Part shown: piece by piece, positions 22,571 to 22,690 of the stretch
How positions within the stretch are numbered: the stretch's first letter is position 1
How the letters are laid out: each line of letters begins with the position of its first letter
Source of the DNA: a virus
Strand: one strand, 5' to 3'
Length of the DNA stretch: 22,690 nucleotides
Virus record (IMG/VR): IMGVR_UViG_3300045136_000183
Coordinates: 1 to 22,690 of that record
Translations under genes and position numbers: made by a program
The notes under the pieces: model-generated
The model's input: only the letters and a program-made list of their open reading frames with translations
Told to the model about the DNA's origin: nothing
Databases searched by the model: none

Positions 22571-22599
22571 ATGATAGCTGTGGCTAGGGGTGGATGCAA
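22571..22599 (-). promoter_or_regulatory. Sigma70-like promoter with overlapping operator-like motif
   Basis: On the minus strand TTGCAT (22599-22594), a 17-base spacer and TATCAT (22576-22571) form the best promoter in the window; the -10 matches five of six. The spacer end and -10 start contain TAGCCACAGCTA (22587-22576), the recurrent motif. Transcription would begin near 22563, giving a leader of about 33 bases with the strong ribosome site of the zinc-ribbon gene. Confidence 0.65.
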
Positions 22600-22617
22600 G
22601 GGTGGGGAAAGGGGGAA

Positions 22618-22662
22618 GGCGCCCGGTTCGGGAGGCAGCCTCAACCGACCGAACCGGGCGCC
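22618..22662 (-). terminator. Perfect 14-bp hairpin terminator at the right edge
   Basis: GGCGCCCGGTTCGG (22618-22631) and CCGAACCGGGCGCC (22649-22662) pair perfectly. The 17-base loop contains a smaller GAGG-CAG-CCTC stem. On the minus strand it is followed by TTCCCCCTTTCCCC, a pyrimidine run. It would end a leftward transcript from outside the window just before the promoter at 22599. Bases 22663-22690 show no gene I can call. Confidence 0.75.
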
Positions 22663-22690
22663 TGGGCGTCGCCGCCGGCGGCCTGTGGCA

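Noticed and set aside
22618-22662. tRNA-like GGTTCGG segment
   Set aside because: The bases belong to a perfect hairpin; no cloverleaf, anticodon arm or acceptor stem is present.
1-22690. CRISPR array, insertion sequence, integrase or attachment site
   Set aside because: No regularly spaced repeats, transposase or recombinase motifs were seen on either strand.

Overview
This window is part of a tailed double-stranded DNA bacteriophage genome (Caudoviricetes). It most likely comes from a siphovirus infecting a high-GC Gram-positive (actinobacterial) host. The DNA is strongly GC-rich and GTG starts are very common. Genes are joined by 1-4 bp start/stop overlaps (GTGA, ATGA, TGATG). The protein set is the actinophage packaging/head/tail module: TerS, TerL, portal-MuF, protease, a capsid protein with a fused scaffold domain, a tail tube protein, a Cys-rich adaptor, frameshifted tail chaperones and a tape measure. 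There is no sheath or baseplate protein, so the tail is probably long and non-contractile. All genes I accept are on the minus strand; the many long plus-strand frames are shadows caused by high GC. The host genus cannot be fixed from sequence alone.

Layout in transcription order (right to left). A strong hairpin (22618-22662) closes the unit to the right, and a sigma70-like promoter (22571-22599) opens a new one. It reads four small genes: a zinc-ribbon protein, two membrane proteins and a 78-aa protein of unknown function. A second perfect 14-bp hairpin (21440-21480) follows. Next come TerS and TerL, an 81-aa ORF, then an accessory block: SAM methyltransferase, a tiny membrane peptide, a GT4 glycosyltransferase, a CDP-glycerol/GT-B-like transferase and a DUF1360-like membrane protein. 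This block runs by overlapping codons into the portal-MuF fusion. Then come the capsid protease, an 83-aa ORF, the major capsid protein and a second capsid-associated protein.

The tail part is in an unusual order. The major tail protein and a beta-helix tailspike-like protein come first, followed by a Cys-rich unknown, the head-tail adaptor, an HK97 gp10-like protein and a tail-terminator candidate. The two chaperone frames, joined by a -1 frameshift, follow. Last is the tape measure, which runs off the left edge.

The most interesting non-coding signal is a near-palindrome, TAGCCRCRGCTA on the coding strand. It occurs exactly three times (at 11805, 19159 and 22576), each time at a gene junction and each time with its last TA forming the first two bases of a -10-like hexamer. 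A 10/12 version sits in the tail-tube leader and a half-copy in the protease leader. I infer a phage-specific operator/promoter element. The second point of interest is the sugar/polyol-transfer and methyltransfer cassette inside the packaging-head operon, which suggests virion or host-surface decoration. No stretch over 300 bases lacks a gene. The largest gaps (21330-21524, 11370-11541, 13242-13395) hold regulatory structure and are described below.
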